DNA from: Lysinibacillus sp. BPa_S21
Lineage (GTDB): Bacteria; Bacillota; Bacilli; Bacillales_A; Planococcaceae
Reading direction: 5' to 3'
Length of the DNA stretch: 64,000 bases
Assembly: GCF_023337795.1 (NCBI RefSeq)
Contig: NZ_JALIRS010000007.1
Coordinates: forward strand, 168,419 to 232,418
Position numbers and translations under genes: made by a program
The notes under the pieces: model-generated
Told to the model about the DNA's origin: nothing
The model's input: the letters and a program-made list of their open reading frames with translations, nothing else
Database searches by the model: none
Shown here: in pieces, positions 63,997-64,000 of the stretch
Layout of the letters: every line of letters begins with the position of its first letter
Position numbering within the stretch: the stretch's first letter is position 1

Positions 63997-64000
63997 ATAT

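Overview
The window is low-GC chromosomal DNA from a spore-forming Gram-positive bacterium, most likely Lysinibacillus or a close relative in Bacillaceae/Planococcaceae. Support: a sigW-rsiW-cdaA-cdaR-glmM block and a nearby glmS with a glmS ribozyme, a Tlp-type small spore protein, a BclA-like collagen protein of the spore surface, a T-box tyrosyl-tRNA synthetase, and a tRNA cluster beside a 5S rRNA gene. The genus is an inference from gene content. I see no prophage, transposase gene, CRISPR array or plasmid module.

Layout. 1-5 kb: the start of a SMI1/KNR4 (SUKH) protein running off the left edge, then a divergent bltR-like / bltD-MATE efflux locus with a MerR-type operator, and an AI-2E family transporter. 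5-12 kb: an amino-acid permease, an IclR regulator with an aldo/keto reductase, and an electrophile/quinone detoxification operon (FMN reductase, ring-cleaving dioxygenase, flavin reductase) behind a near-perfect MhqR-type operator. 12-20 kb: a frameshifted yunG, acetyltransferase, serine hydrolase, cupin, XRE-DUF2975 pair, YitT, and a ddlR-ddl pair (MocR regulator with D-Ala-D-Ala ligase). 20-28 kb: an MsmX-type ATPase and a cluster of ABC exporters that has been tandemly duplicated and then lost different parts in each copy. 28-35 kb: hydrolase, acetyltransferases, an ECF sigma/DUF4179 anti-sigma pair, and a chemoreceptor. 35-42 kb: oleate hydratase, TyrRS with T-box, DUF554, MerR and a DHA2 efflux pump. 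42-50 kb: tlp, the collagen-like protein, DinB, HPP, a CGNR regulator, LapA, and a two-component system followed by a secreted protein. 50-64 kb: glmS with its ribozyme, PadR and partner, a PfpI-family protein, glmM, cdaR, cdaA, rsiW, sigW, rocF, six tRNAs, an acyl-CoA synthetase and 5S rRNA.

The right-hand quarter is a cell-envelope module: SigW/RsiW (envelope stress), CdaA/CdaR (c-di-AMP synthesis and its control), GlmM/GlmS (amino-sugar precursor supply). The left three quarters are mostly accessory genes: many small regulator-plus-effector pairs, stress detoxification and export.

The most noteworthy structures are (i) a family of at least five dispersed fold-back repeats of about 170-265 bp with nested inverted repeats, one abutting the ribosome-binding site of an efflux gene and one forming the 3' end of the yunG pseudogene; (ii) the complementary decay of a duplicated GntR-ATPase-permease cassette, one copy keeping the regulator and the other the ATPase and operator; (iii) the bltD-MATE arrangement; (iv) the MhqR-box operon whose first gene has two well-placed starts. 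I found no convincing wholly new multi-gene system. Start codons were re-chosen by ribosome-binding-site position where the longest open frame was implausible.
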